64,000 nt of DNA from a bacterium (GTDB lineage: Bacteria > Myxococcota_A > Bradymonadia > UBA7976 > UBA1532): contig JAUHYW010000006.1 in the NCBI GenBank assembly GCA_030426085.1, forward strand, positions 1 to 64,000. The letters are read 5' to 3'. Within the stretch, counting starts at the first letter, position 1. Each line of letters begins with the position of its first letter. Shown here in pieces: positions 25,262 through 33,988 of this stretch. Under the pieces are notes generated by a model, which was not told the DNA's origin, did not search any database, and saw only the letters and a program-made list of their open reading frames with translations. The position numbers and the translations under genes are program-made.

Positions 25262-26493
25262 CACAGCACCCGGGCCCGGATCGTCTGCGGGATCTCCTCC
25301 ACCGCCTCCAGCAGCCGCTGCTCCTCATCGGCGTCGGCCGTCGAGAAGTCCACGATCGCGTAGGCCAGCGCCTGGTTCGACTGGCTGAACTGGGCCGAGA
25401 TGTTCACCGCGTGGTCGGCGAAGATGCGGTTGAGCTTGCTGAGCACCCCGGGCACGTTGCGGTGGAAGTACAGCAGCCGGTGGTCGGCGTCCCGCAGCCG
25501 GGGCAGGGCCACCTCGGGCACGTTCACCGCCGTCGACGTCGTGCCGTTGTTCATCATCTTGATCAGCCGGGCCGCGGCCGACTCGGCGATGTTCATCTGG
25601 GCCTCGATCGTCGACCCGCCGATGTGCGGCGTCAGGATCACGTTCTCCAGCCCTTGCAGCGGGCTCTCGAACGGCTCGACGTTCGACGACGGCTCCTTGG
25701 GGAAGACGTCCACCGCCGCCCCGCCGACGTGCCCGCTCTTCAGGGCCTCGGCCAGCGCCTCGACGTCCACCACGCTGCCCCGGGCGTTGTTGAGCAGGAA
25801 GGCCCCCGGCTTCATCTGGGCCAGCCGCTCGGCGGTCATCATCATCTTCGTCGTCGGGTTGGCCGGGACGTGCAGCGTCACCACGTCCGACTCGCCGAGC
25901 AGCCGCTCGAGCGACTCCACCCGCCGGGCGTTGCCCATCGGCAGCACGTCGAGCACGTCATGGAAGATCACGTTCATGCCCATCGACTCGGCGAGCACCG
26001 ACACCTGCGAGCCGATGCGCCCGTAGCCCACGATGCCCAGCGTGCGGCCCCGGATCTCGTGGCTGCCCTTGGCGCTCTTGCGCCACTGCCCGCGGTGCAT
26101 CATCGCCGAGCGGTCGAAGAGCTTGCGGTAGAGGGCGACGACCTCGGAGATGACCAGCTCGGCCACCGAGCGGGTGTTCTGGTACGGGGCGTTGAACACC
26201 GGGACGCCCCGGGCCGCCGCCTCGCCCAGATCGACCTGATTGGTGCCGATGCAGAAGCAGCCGACGCCCCACAGCCGCTTCGCCGCCGCGAAGAACTCGG
26301 GCGTGAGGTGGGTCTTCGAGCGGATGCCGATGATCGAGGCGTCCCCCGCCACCTCGATCAGCTCCGGCCCGTTGTAGGCCCGGTCGTGCAGCTCGACGGT
26401 GAAGCCCGCCTTCTCGAAGCGCTCGACGGCCAGCGGGTGGATGTTCTCGAGCAACACCACCTTGATCTTGTGCAGCGGATACGACGTCGACAT
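25258..26493 (-). CDS. serA: D-3-phosphoglycerate dehydrogenase
   Basis: 411 aa, same length as the E. coli enzyme. It oxidises 3-phosphoglycerate with NAD+ in the first step of serine synthesis. The N-terminal part has LLENIHPLAVERF and IGIRSKTHLTPEFF. The Rossmann segment has LGIVGYGRIGSQV. Catalytic region: NNARGSVVDVEAL, and ILTPHIGGSTIEAQ with the active-site His. A C-terminal ACT domain (HRNVPGVLSKLNRIFADHAVNI) probably gives feedback inhibition by serine. The ATG at 26493 is chosen for GGAGG 5 nt upstream; an in-frame ATG four codons earlier has none. Confidence 0.95.
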   Translation of the reverse strand: MSTSYPLHKIKVVLLENIHPLAVERFEKAGFTVELHDRAYNGPELIEVAGDASIIGIRSKTHLTPEFFAAAKRLWGVGCFCIGTNQVDLGEAAARGVPVFNAPYQNTRSVAELVISEVVALYRKLFDRSAMMHRGQWRKSAKGSHEIRGRTLGIVGYGRIGSQVSVLAESMGMNVIFHDVLDVLPMGNARRVESLERLLGESDVVTLHVPANPTTKMMMTAERLAQMKPGAFLLNNARGSVVDVEALAEALKSGHVGGAAVDVFPKEPSSNVEPFESPLQGLENVILTPHIGGSTIEAQMNIAESAAARLIKMMNNGTTSTAVNVPEVALPRLRDADHRLLYFHRNVPGVLSKLNRIFADHAVNISAQFSQSNQALAYAIVDFSTADADEEQRLLEAVEEIPQTIRARVLW

Positions 26494-26531
26494 CAGACCT
26501 CCCAACGGTCGGCATCTCTGAACCGGGCGGC

Positions 26532-26537
26532 AACATA
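26532..26537 (-). promoter_or_regulatory. Candidate extended -10 element for serA
   Basis: On the minus strand TGCTATGTT: -10 TATGTT with TG one base upstream. No convincing -35 at 16-18 bp. The leader would be about 30 nt. It is nearly identical to the TGCTATGGT element upstream of the kinase gene starting at 49448. Confidence 0.35.
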
Positions 26538-26574
26538 GCAGCCCCCGAGCGGCGATTCACCGCCCCCGTCACCC

Positions 26575-27537
26575 TCACCGGCCCAGCGACTCGGCCATGG
26601 CCCGGGCCCCCAGCAGCCCCGGATCGGGGTGCAGCACCATGCGGATGGGCACCGACTTCGTCCACGTCGAGTAGCGCCCCTTCGTATCGAACGCCCGCCG
26701 GATGCCCGACCGGATCAGAGGCGCGATGCGGGGCGGGATGCCGCCGGTCAGGTAGACCACCCCCGCGTTGACCTTCAGGGCCATGCTCGCCGCCTCGTCG
26801 CCCAGCACGCCCACGAAGATCTCGACCGCCGCCGCGCAGTGCGGATCACCGCCGGCCAGCGCCTCCCGGGTGATCACCGCCGCCGGATCGTCGGACGCCA
26901 TCGCCGGCAGCCGGGGGGCCTCGCCCCGCAGATAGTCATAGACGCTCACCAGCCCCGGCCCGCTGACCACCCGCTCGACGCTGACGTGGCCCGGGTGGCG
27001 GGCCATCAAGAAGCGCAGCAGCCCGATCTCGCGCGCGTCCCGGGGGGCGAAGCGGGTGTGGGCCCCCTCCCCCGGCACCGCGATCCAGCCCGCCGGACCG
27101 GGCACGAGGAACGCCTCCCCCAGCCCGGTCCCCGGCCCGATCACCGCCCGCGGCGCGTCGGCCTCGACCCGGCTCTCGTCCCCGCCGATGCTCTCGTAAT
27201 CCGCGGGCGCCAGCCGGGGCATCGCCAGCGCCTGGGCGTGGAAGTCGTTGATCAGCCGGCACGGAGCGCCGACGGCCGCGCTCATCTCGGCCTCGTCGGT
27301 GCGCCAGCCGAGGTTGGTCATCGCCACCGCGCCCCGCCGCACCGGCCCGGCGATGCCGATGCACGCCGCCTGCGGCCGCCCGTGCCGCGCCCCGTGCTCG
27401 GCGACGAACCCCGCCGCGATCTGCGCCAGCCCGGCGTGCGCCGCGTTGCGCACCTTGGCCGCCGCGACCGCCTCGGCCCCGTCGTACAGCGCCAGCCGGG
27501 TATTGGTCCCGCCGACGTCCCCCACCAGCACCCGCAT
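26575..27537 (-). CDS. glk: Glucokinase
   Basis: 320 aa, as in the bacterial Glk family. It phosphorylates glucose with ATP. MRVLVGDVGGTNTRLAL is the phosphate-binding start. IAGPVRRGAVAMTNLGW, LINDFHAQALAMP (catalytic Asp) and VIGPGTGLGEAFLV are the sugar and nucleotide segments. GGDPHCAAAVEIFVGVLGDEAASMAL and VYLTGGIPPRI complete the fold. The ATG at 27537 has GGAGG 5 nt upstream. It stands 81 bp upstream of serA on the same strand with a promoter element between, so probably a separate unit. Confidence 0.92.
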   Translation of the reverse strand: MRVLVGDVGGTNTRLALYDGAEAVAAAKVRNAAHAGLAQIAAGFVAEHGARHGRPQAACIGIAGPVRRGAVAMTNLGWRTDEAEMSAAVGAPCRLINDFHAQALAMPRLAPADYESIGGDESRVEADAPRAVIGPGTGLGEAFLVPGPAGWIAVPGEGAHTRFAPRDAREIGLLRFLMARHPGHVSVERVVSGPGLVSVYDYLRGEAPRLPAMASDDPAAVITREALAGGDPHCAAAVEIFVGVLGDEAASMALKVNAGVVYLTGGIPPRIAPLIRSGIRRAFDTKGRYSTWTKSVPIRMVLHPDPGLLGARAMAESLGR

Positions 27538-27777
27538 GCGCACCTCCATCCGCCGTGGCCCGCACCGTGCCCGATCGGGCCCGCGCCCGCCAACCCCCTC
27601 CGCCTCGGCCGAGCGCGCGGCCCGCCCGAGCCCCGCGCGCGTCCGCAGCATGCGCCGCGTGGCGGCCCGGAGGACGACGGACCCTGGCTCCGGCCATGGG
27701 CGGCGGGGCGCGCGCCCTCTGGTCTGCGGCCGCGGCGCTCGGGTACCATGCCGCTCGATTCGCCGTACGGAGGCCCG

Positions 27778-29466
27778 ATGGACACCGACAAGATCGACCA
27801 GAAGATCCGCGAGCTGGACCAGGCCAAGGCCCACTGGGCCGGGCTGCCGCTCGACCGGCGCATCGACTACCTGCGCAGCATCCTGCGGGGGGTCGAGGCC
27901 GCCGGGGCCCGGATGGCGATGGCCGGGGTCGAGGCCAAGGGCATCCCCCCCGGCTCGTCGCTGGTCGGGGAGGAGTTCTTCGGCGGCCCGGTGGTCACCG
28001 CCCGCACCGTGCGGCTGCTGCTGCAGACCCTCGAAGACATCCGCAAGACCGGCGCGCCCCGGCTGCCCAAGGACGCCGTGCGCACCCGCCCCGACGGGCA
28101 GGTCGCGGTGCGGGTCTTCCCCACCGACCTGACCGACAAGCTGCTCTTCGCCGGCTTCACCGCCGAGATCTGGCAGCAGCCGGGGGTCACCGCCGACACC
28201 CTCGCCGAGAACATGGCCGCGTTCTACCGCCGGGAGAAGCCGCCCGAGGGCAAGGTCGCGCTGGTGCTCGCCGCGGGCAACGTGGCTTCGATCGGGCCGC
28301 TCGACATGGTGCACAAGCTCTTCGTCGAGGGGCAGGTCGTGCTGTGCAAGTTCAACCCGGTCAACGACTACACCGGCCCGTTCATCGAAGAGATGTTCGC
28401 CGAGCTGATCCGGGACGGCTTCGTGCGCACCGAGTACGGCGGGGCCGACGTCGGCGACTACCTGTGCCAGCACCCCGACATCGACGAGATCCACATCACC
28501 GGCAGCGACCGGACCCACGACATCATCGTCTTCGGCCCCGGCGAAGAGGGCCAGACGCGCAAGGCGGCCAACGAGCCCCGCACCACCAAGCGCATCACCA
28601 GCGAGCTGGGCAACGTCAGCCCGATCATCGTGATGCCCGGCCACTGGACCCAGAGCGAGCTGCGGTTCCAGGCGCAGAACGTCGCCACCCAGCTCGCCAA
28701 CAACGCCGGCTTCAACTGCAACGCCGCCCGGGTCCTCATCCTGCACGACGGCTGGACCCAGAAGCGGGCCTTCCTCGACATGCTGCGGGCGGTCTTCGCC
28801 GCGCTGCCCCAGCGCAAGGCGTACTACCCCGGCGCCGAGCGCAAGTACGCGCAGTTCGTGCAGGACCACCCCCAGGCCCAGCCGGTCGGCCCCCGCAGCG
28901 AAGGCATCCTGCCGTGGACGATCATCCCCGACGTGCCGGCCACCGAGGAGAGCGCCACCGCCTTCAAGGAGGAGGCGTGGTGCAGCATCGTCGCCCAGAC
29001 GAGCCTGCCCGGGGCCGACCCGGGGGCCTTCCTGCGCAACGCGGTCGAGTTCTGCAACGAGACGGTGTGGGGCACGCTCAACGCGTGCATCATCATCCAC
29101 CCCAAGACCCTCGAGACCATCGGCGAGGCCGCGCTCGAGCGAGCCATCGGCGACCTGCGCTACGGCAGCGTCGCGGTCAATCACTGGCCGGCGCTGTGTT
29201 ATGGCTTCGGCTGCACGAGCTGGGGGGCCTACCCGGGGCACACCCTGGACGACATCCAGAGCGGCATCGGCGCGGTGCACAACAGCTACCTGTTCGACCG
29301 CCCCCAGAAGTCGGTGCTGCGAGGCCCGTTCACCGTCTTCCCCAAGCCCCCGTGGTTCGTGACCCACACCCGCAGCGACAAGGTCGCCCGCAAGATGCTC
29401 GACCTCGAGACCAACCCCTCGATGACCAAGATCCCGGGCATCGCGCTGCACGCCATGCTCGGCTGA
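27778..29466 (+). CDS. Aldehyde dehydrogenase superfamily protein, long form
   Basis: 562 aa. Start supported by GGAGG 4 nt before the ATG. ALDH landmarks are divergent but complete: LVLAAGNVASIGPLDMVHKLF, CKFNPVNDYTGP, HITGSDRTHDIIV, Glu276 in TSELGNVSPIIV, and the nucleophile Cys314 in NNAGFNCNAARV. Compared with ordinary ALDHs (about 480-500 aa) it has a longer N-terminal helical region and a Trp/Pro-rich C-terminal part. There is no encapsulation-like N-terminus, so I do not link it to the microcompartment. The substrate is unknown; the subfamily could be acyl-CoA or fatty-aldehyde related. It is monocistronic and divergent from glk. Confidence 0.82.
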   Translation: MDTDKIDQKIRELDQAKAHWAGLPLDRRIDYLRSILRGVEAAGARMAMAGVEAKGIPPGSSLVGEEFFGGPVVTARTVRLLLQTLEDIRKTGAPRLPKDAVRTRPDGQVAVRVFPTDLTDKLLFAGFTAEIWQQPGVTADTLAENMAAFYRREKPPEGKVALVLAAGNVASIGPLDMVHKLFVEGQVVLCKFNPVNDYTGPFIEEMFAELIRDGFVRTEYGGADVGDYLCQHPDIDEIHITGSDRTHDIIVFGPGEEGQTRKAANEPRTTKRITSELGNVSPIIVMPGHWTQSELRFQAQNVATQLANNAGFNCNAARVLILHDGWTQKRAFLDMLRAVFAALPQRKAYYPGAERKYAQFVQDHPQAQPVGPRSEGILPWTIIPDVPATEESATAFKEEAWCSIVAQTSLPGADPGAFLRNAVEFCNETVWGTLNACIIIHPKTLETIGEAALERAIGDLRYGSVAVNHWPALCYGFGCTSWGAYPGHTLDDIQSGIGAVHNSYLFDRPQKSVLRGPFTVFPKPPWFVTHTRSDKVARKMLDLETNPSMTKIPGIALHAMLG

Positions 29467-29476
29467 GGCCCACGGC

Positions 29477-31027
29477 TCAGCGCAGGCACTCGTCGACCGG
29501 GATGCCCAGGGCGCGCAGCGCGGCCGGGCTCTCGGGGTCGGCCGCCAGGACCACCGCCAGATCGACCTCGGGCACCTCGAGGTCCAGCTCTTCGTTGATG
29601 CGCCGGATCACGAGGTTGGCCGAGTAGGCGTAGCCGGTGTCGGTGAAGTGCACCCCGTCCAGGCCGACGAGCCCGCCGAAGAACGCCCAGCTCAGCGCCT
29701 GACCGTCGATCACCAGCGGCTCGTCGACGATGTCGAGCACCGCCTGGGCGGTGGGCACCAGGTGCACGTTGTCGAAGCGGGCGGCGGCGGCGTAGAGCGC
29801 CTCGTTGGCCACCCGGGTGCGGTCGTCGATGATGGCGACGTCGGCGTCGAACTGCGCGGCGACCATGTCCTCGGTGCCCGGATCGGCGTCCCGCAGGGCG
29901 ACGGCCTTCGACAGCCGCCAGTCGGGCATGATCGAGGTCGGCGGCACGTCGCCGACGAAGACGTGGGCCCCGGTCGCCGCCATGCGGACCACCAGCGCGT
30001 CGATGTCGGCGACCATCTCGTCCCGCAGGGCCTGCTCATCTTCGTCGGTGGGCTCGGGCTCTTCGAGCAGGACGTCGTTGCCGTAGAAGTCGAGCGCGAT
30101 GATCAGATCGGGCGCCAGGGCCTCGGCCCGCTCGATGGGCGCCTCCTCGATCTGGTCGAACACGGTGCCCTCGACCGCATACACCAGGTGCCCCAGGATG
30201 GTCGATCCGCCGCCCCCCGGGCCGCGCAGCGTCTCGGCCACGGTCGAGCCGGCGATGGCCAGGTGCGAGGCGTCGAGGTTCGGGTCGACCCGCCCGGCCG
30301 ACGACAGCGGGCTGCCGCCGCCCCGGGCGCTGAGCTTGGGCACCAGCAGGCCCACCGAGCGGGTCAGCCAGTCGGTGACGTCGGGGGTCTCGCACAGCGG
30401 CGGCGCGGCCACCTGCTCCCGGCCGAAGTCGGGGAAGAGGTCGTCGATGAACAGCGGCAGCCCGAGCCAGGCCCCCATCTGCTGCGCGACCCACGCCGGC
30501 GGAGATCCGAGGGTGCCCTCGGCGGTCGGCGCGCCCGACTGGAAGCCCTGGCTGATGCTGGCCCCCAGCGCGACGATGCGGCGGATGCCCTCGGCCCGGG
30601 GCGGGTCGTAGGTGAAGCCATCGGGCACGATCTGCTCGCTGTCGGCGGTGTAGATGGCGACGTCCGCCGGCCCCGGGTCGGGGTGGCCCTGCACGGTCAG
30701 GTGCAGCCGGTCGCCGTCGGGCCGCAGGTAGATGCCGGCGACGCCCCCGATCTCGACCGCCTGCACGTCGTCGGGGCCGTAGGGCAGCGCCGAGAGGTCG
30801 AGGGTGATCTCGAAGTAGCCGGCCATCGAGCCGCTCGCCGGGGTGATGCCCGGGGGCTCGAGCGGAGGCCCGCCGTCCGGTTGCGGCTCGGAGTCGGGGT
30901 CGGGGCCGACGTCGATCGGCGGGGCGAGCGGGGGCAGATCGCGGGGCTCGCAGCCGACGGCCAGCCACAGGCCAGGCAGCAGCGCGATCAGGACGAGGCG
31001 GGTCGAGCGGCGCGGGGGGTTCTGCAT
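29477..31027 (-). CDS. SGNH/GDSL-type hydrolase lipoprotein
   Basis: 516 aa. Signal peptide with lipobox AVGC (Cys26) and an Asp/Pro-rich linker. Residues about 60-140 form an IPT/Ig-like beta domain (ITPASGSMAGYFEITLDL). The C-terminal hydrolase has block I ALGASISQG (Ser157), block III DFYGNDVL (Asn317) and block V LDGVHFTDTGY (Asp457, His460), a plausible Ser-His-Asp centre. Expected activity is an esterase or lipase on the cell surface or in the periplasm; the substrate cannot be told. Converges on the aldehyde dehydrogenase with an 11-nt gap. Confidence 0.8.
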   Translation of the reverse strand: MQNPPRRSTRLVLIALLPGLWLAVGCEPRDLPPLAPPIDVGPDPDSEPQPDGGPPLEPPGITPASGSMAGYFEITLDLSALPYGPDDVQAVEIGGVAGIYLRPDGDRLHLTVQGHPDPGPADVAIYTADSEQIVPDGFTYDPPRAEGIRRIVALGASISQGFQSGAPTAEGTLGSPPAWVAQQMGAWLGLPLFIDDLFPDFGREQVAAPPLCETPDVTDWLTRSVGLLVPKLSARGGGSPLSSAGRVDPNLDASHLAIAGSTVAETLRGPGGGGSTILGHLVYAVEGTVFDQIEEAPIERAEALAPDLIIALDFYGNDVLLEEPEPTDEDEQALRDEMVADIDALVVRMAATGAHVFVGDVPPTSIMPDWRLSKAVALRDADPGTEDMVAAQFDADVAIIDDRTRVANEALYAAAARFDNVHLVPTAQAVLDIVDEPLVIDGQALSWAFFGGLVGLDGVHFTDTGYAYSANLVIRRINEELDLEVPEVDLAVVLAADPESPAALRALGIPVDECLR

Positions 31028-31058
31028 GCAGCCATCATCGGCGCCCCCCCGCCTCGGA

Positions 31059-33740
31059 TCAAACCCGCGCCGCCCTCCGGCGCCGCCGGACCAGAAGCAG
31101 GCCGCCCACCAGCGCGATCAGCGCCACCGGCGGGAGGGTCGGGGCCCCCGGCGCGGCGCCGCAGCCGATGAAGACGCCTTCGGGCTCCTCGGGCTCGACC
31201 GGGTCGATCTCGCCGTCGTCGATGCCCGACCACGGGTCGACCCCGTCGCCCGGATCATCCCCGCCCTGCACCTGCACGTCGACCACCGCCTCGACCTCGT
31301 CGCTCTGGGCGCTGCCCGCCCGGATGACATTGGCCACCTGCCCGCCGACCGCGGTGGCGACGATCTCGACGCGGGCCTCGGCGCCCGCCGCCAGATCACC
31401 CAGGTGGCAGATGACCGTCGAGCCGGTCAGCGCGCAGCGGCCGTCGGCCTCGGCGAAGCGCAGCCCGGCGGGCAGCGGGTCGATCACGTAGACCGCCGAC
31501 GCCCGGTCGGGGCCGTCGTTGCGCACGGTCAGGTCGAAGGCCACCGCGTCCCCCGCGGGCACCTGAGCCGGGGCCGCGCCCTCGAGCGCCAGCGCCACCT
31601 GCCCCGCCGCGCCGCCGCACGCCGGCTCAGCGTCGGTCCACGGCGCGTCGGCGCTGCAGCGATACAGGTCGAAGGGCTCACACTGCCAGACGTAGAACAC
31701 CAGCTCGCAGTAGCGCTCGCGGTAGTCGAAGTACTCCGGCGAGAAGCGCACCACCCGCCCGGCGTTCGAGTGGGCCGTCAGGTCGCCCGAGGCGGTCTCC
31801 AGGCCGCCGCCGCGCAGCGCGACCCGGCTGATCGCGGTGGGCAGGCTCAGGTCGCCGTCGTCGTCGAGGGCCACCGCGAACAGCCCGTAGGTGCCCGGGT
31901 CGAGCCCGCAGCGGGTCGTCTGCCAGGCGCCGGTGGCGGCGTCGAACTCTTCGGCGACCGCGGCCCCCTCGCCCAGCACGGTCACCGTCACCGATCCGAC
32001 CGCGCCGTCGGCGTCCGCCGCCGTGCCCCGCACCGTCAGGCAGCCCGGCCCGCCGCTGGCCACCGAGTCGAGCGCCACCGTCGGCGGCTCGCCGGCGACC
32101 TCGCCCACCGTCACCGCGACCGAGCCCCGGCCCTCGGCGCCGGTCTCGTCGACCGCGGTCACCGTCACCCGATAGCGGCCGTCGGCCACCCCGGGGAAGC
32201 CGGCCTCGAAGGCCACGTCAGCCGCGCCGTTCAGCGCCGGCTCGGTCGACCCGATCACGCTGCCCGCCGCGTCGGTGAGCACGATGCGCAGCTCGACGAC
32301 GCTCGAGCCGACCGCGGCCACCGCCCGCCCGGCGACCTCGATCTGAGGCGCGCCGCCCGCGTCGGCCCCGACCACCGCCGCCAGATCGTCGACGAGCGGA
32401 TCGGGGTGCCGCGGCAGGCGGGGGTTGTTGTGGCTCCACAGCCCGGCGACGAACATCGGGAAGTCGATGGCATCGTGGTTGAAGTAGACCACGCCGTACT
32501 GCCCGTTGGGCGCCAGCCCGGTGCGGCCCCGGTCGAACTCGCCGGTCGCCTCGACGATGTAGCCCTCGTCGCGCAGCGTGGCCCGGGTCGGCGTCGCGCC
32601 TTCGGGGTGATCGGCGAAGCCGATGGGGCCCGAGGGCCACGCGTGGCGCAGGGTGTCCTGCTCGATGCGCACCAGCCGGGTGTTGCCCTCGGCGTCGGCC
32701 CAGACATCGGCGCGGGCGATCCACTCCCGCTCGACGAAGTCCGCGATCACGCAGCTCACCTCGCCGGCGTCGCCCTCGCTGCGCTCGCCGCCGGGGCAGC
32801 CGATGCCCGTGCCCCGCCCGACGACCGCCCCGGCGTCGATCCGCTCGACGCCGAGCAGCTCCTCGTAAGCCAGGGCCCGGTTCTCCTGATAGACGTGGGG
32901 GCAGAACTTGTCCCCGTCCCAGATCTGCTGGTTGTTGAACTTGCTGGTGTCGAACGGCCCCACCCCCGCCGGCAGCCCGTTGTCGTCCGAGACGATGGCC
33001 ACCACCTGGCTGGCGAGCTGGGCCCGGGCGTCGGGCGCGCCCGACCCGTCGGCCCACGCCCGGCACTGGTTGGCCACCGTCGCCGGCCCGTAGCCGAAGG
33101 GCGGGGGCATCACCGCCGTGCCCTGGGCCGTCGCGATGCCCGGGGCCGAGGCGGTCGCCACCCCGGCGAAGACGTCGGGGGCCATACAAGCCACCTCGAC
33201 CGCCATCGCGCCGCCCGCCGACAGCCCCGCGACGTAGACCTGGTTGGGGTCGACCGCCATGTCGGCGAACGCCGGCTCGGTCGTCAGGAAGCGGGCCGCG
33301 GCGATGACCGCCGCCTGATCGGGGTCGCCGCGCCGGGGCACGTAGACCCCGAAGGCGCCGTCGTAGCCGTAGTTGAAGCACTCGACGTTGGGCGAATCCC
33401 GGTTGGGCCGCACCGGAGACACCGGCCCGGGCACCACCACCACCATGCCGTAGGCCTCGGCCGCCTCGGGCCAGCCGGCCGCCTGGGCCGCCTGGAACGG
33501 CACCTGCCCGCAGCCGGTGAGGTGGAAGACCAGCCCCCGCCGCTCGGGGGCCCGCTCGGAGAAGCTGTCGGGCACGTAGACCCACACCTCGGGGAAGCCG
33601 AGGAAGTTGGCCCGATGGCTCCAGTTGGTGCCTTCGGCCCAGGCCACCTCGTTGGGGATGCTCACCGCGGCGGCCGGCGCGGCGAGCATGAGCAGGGCGA
33701 CGGCGGGGGCGAGCGCGAGAGCGCGCGGGGCGAGCGTCAT
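31059..33740 (-). CDS. Secreted PHB-depolymerase-type esterase with Ig-like repeats and MYXO-CTERM-like tail
   Basis: 893 aa. Signal peptide (LLMLAAPAAAVS). Residues about 40-330 are an alpha/beta-hydrolase of the esterase-PHB family, with the nucleophile elbow AGLSAGGAM (Ser174) and FHLTGCG oxyanion strand. Two Ig-like beta domains follow (about 470-670). A Cys-rich segment and a DUF11-type domain (about 730-830: GDAVAFDLTVRNDGPDRA, VYVIDPLPAGLRF) come next. The C-terminus has IGCGAAPGA, a hydrophobic helix and RRRRR, the Cys-helix-Arg pattern of the MYXO-CTERM surface-sorting tail. The ATG at 33740 has GGAGG 4 nt upstream. The polymer or ester it cuts is unknown. Confidence 0.82.
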   Translation of the reverse strand: MTLAPRALALAPAVALLMLAAPAAAVSIPNEVAWAEGTNWSHRANFLGFPEVWVYVPDSFSERAPERRGLVFHLTGCGQVPFQAAQAAGWPEAAEAYGMVVVVPGPVSPVRPNRDSPNVECFNYGYDGAFGVYVPRRGDPDQAAVIAAARFLTTEPAFADMAVDPNQVYVAGLSAGGAMAVEVACMAPDVFAGVATASAPGIATAQGTAVMPPPFGYGPATVANQCRAWADGSGAPDARAQLASQVVAIVSDDNGLPAGVGPFDTSKFNNQQIWDGDKFCPHVYQENRALAYEELLGVERIDAGAVVGRGTGIGCPGGERSEGDAGEVSCVIADFVEREWIARADVWADAEGNTRLVRIEQDTLRHAWPSGPIGFADHPEGATPTRATLRDEGYIVEATGEFDRGRTGLAPNGQYGVVYFNHDAIDFPMFVAGLWSHNNPRLPRHPDPLVDDLAAVVGADAGGAPQIEVAGRAVAAVGSSVVELRIVLTDAAGSVIGSTEPALNGAADVAFEAGFPGVADGRYRVTVTAVDETGAEGRGSVAVTVGEVAGEPPTVALDSVASGGPGCLTVRGTAADADGAVGSVTVTVLGEGAAVAEEFDAATGAWQTTRCGLDPGTYGLFAVALDDDGDLSLPTAISRVALRGGGLETASGDLTAHSNAGRVVRFSPEYFDYRERYCELVFYVWQCEPFDLYRCSADAPWTDAEPACGGAAGQVALALEGAAPAQVPAGDAVAFDLTVRNDGPDRASAVYVIDPLPAGLRFAEADGRCALTGSTVICHLGDLAAGAEARVEIVATAVGGQVANVIRAGSAQSDEVEAVVDVQVQGGDDPGDGVDPWSGIDDGEIDPVEPEEPEGVFIGCGAAPGAPTLPPVALIALVGGLLLVRRRRRAARV

Positions 33741-33817
33741 CGGACCTCCGGGGTATGGGCCCGCCGGCGCGCCGACGGGCGGTGGACGACGGGGGCATCT
33801 TCGGGCATGGCCTCGTC

Positions 33818-33832
33818 TTGTGCAACGCACAA
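33818..33832. promoter_or_regulatory. 15-bp palindrome in the esterase/amidohydrolase divergent gap
   Basis: TTGTGC-AAC-GCACAA, a perfect 6-bp inverted repeat, 78 bp upstream of the esterase start. It lies in a locally AT-richer region and suits a dimeric repressor or activator. Confidence 0.35.
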
Positions 33833-33840
33833 ATCGGGTA

Positions 33841-33864
33841 GACCGAAGTCGGTCATCGATCGAT
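33841..33864. promoter_or_regulatory. Second dyad cluster in the same divergent gap
   Basis: GACCGA-AG-TCGGTC (33841-33854) immediately followed by the self-complementary ATCGATCGAT (33855-33864) and a T-run. Either an operator pair or, for a plus-strand transcript, a weak terminator-like structure. Confidence 0.3.
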
Positions 33865-33955
33865 TTTTGCCGTCTCGACAGCCCTGTGGCGTATTCTCGC
33901 CCTCTTCGCGTTTGCAGCATCCCCGGTGGAGGGCGGGCGCTGGCCGGCGCTGCGC

Positions 33956-33961
33956 TACACT
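33956..33961 (+). promoter_or_regulatory. Candidate -10 element for the amidohydrolase gene
   Basis: GCTACACT, i.e. -10 TACACT (4 of 6) preceded by GC, 27 bp before the ATG. No -35 of quality at 16-18 bp. Confidence 0.3.
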
Positions 33962-33988
33962 GCCCCCGACCACACCCGGAGGCGCCCC

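Noticed and set aside
27778-29466. Second aldehyde dehydrogenase as a microcompartment cargo
   Set aside because: No encapsulation-type N-terminal helix and linker, 20 kb away on the other strand with its own ribosome site.
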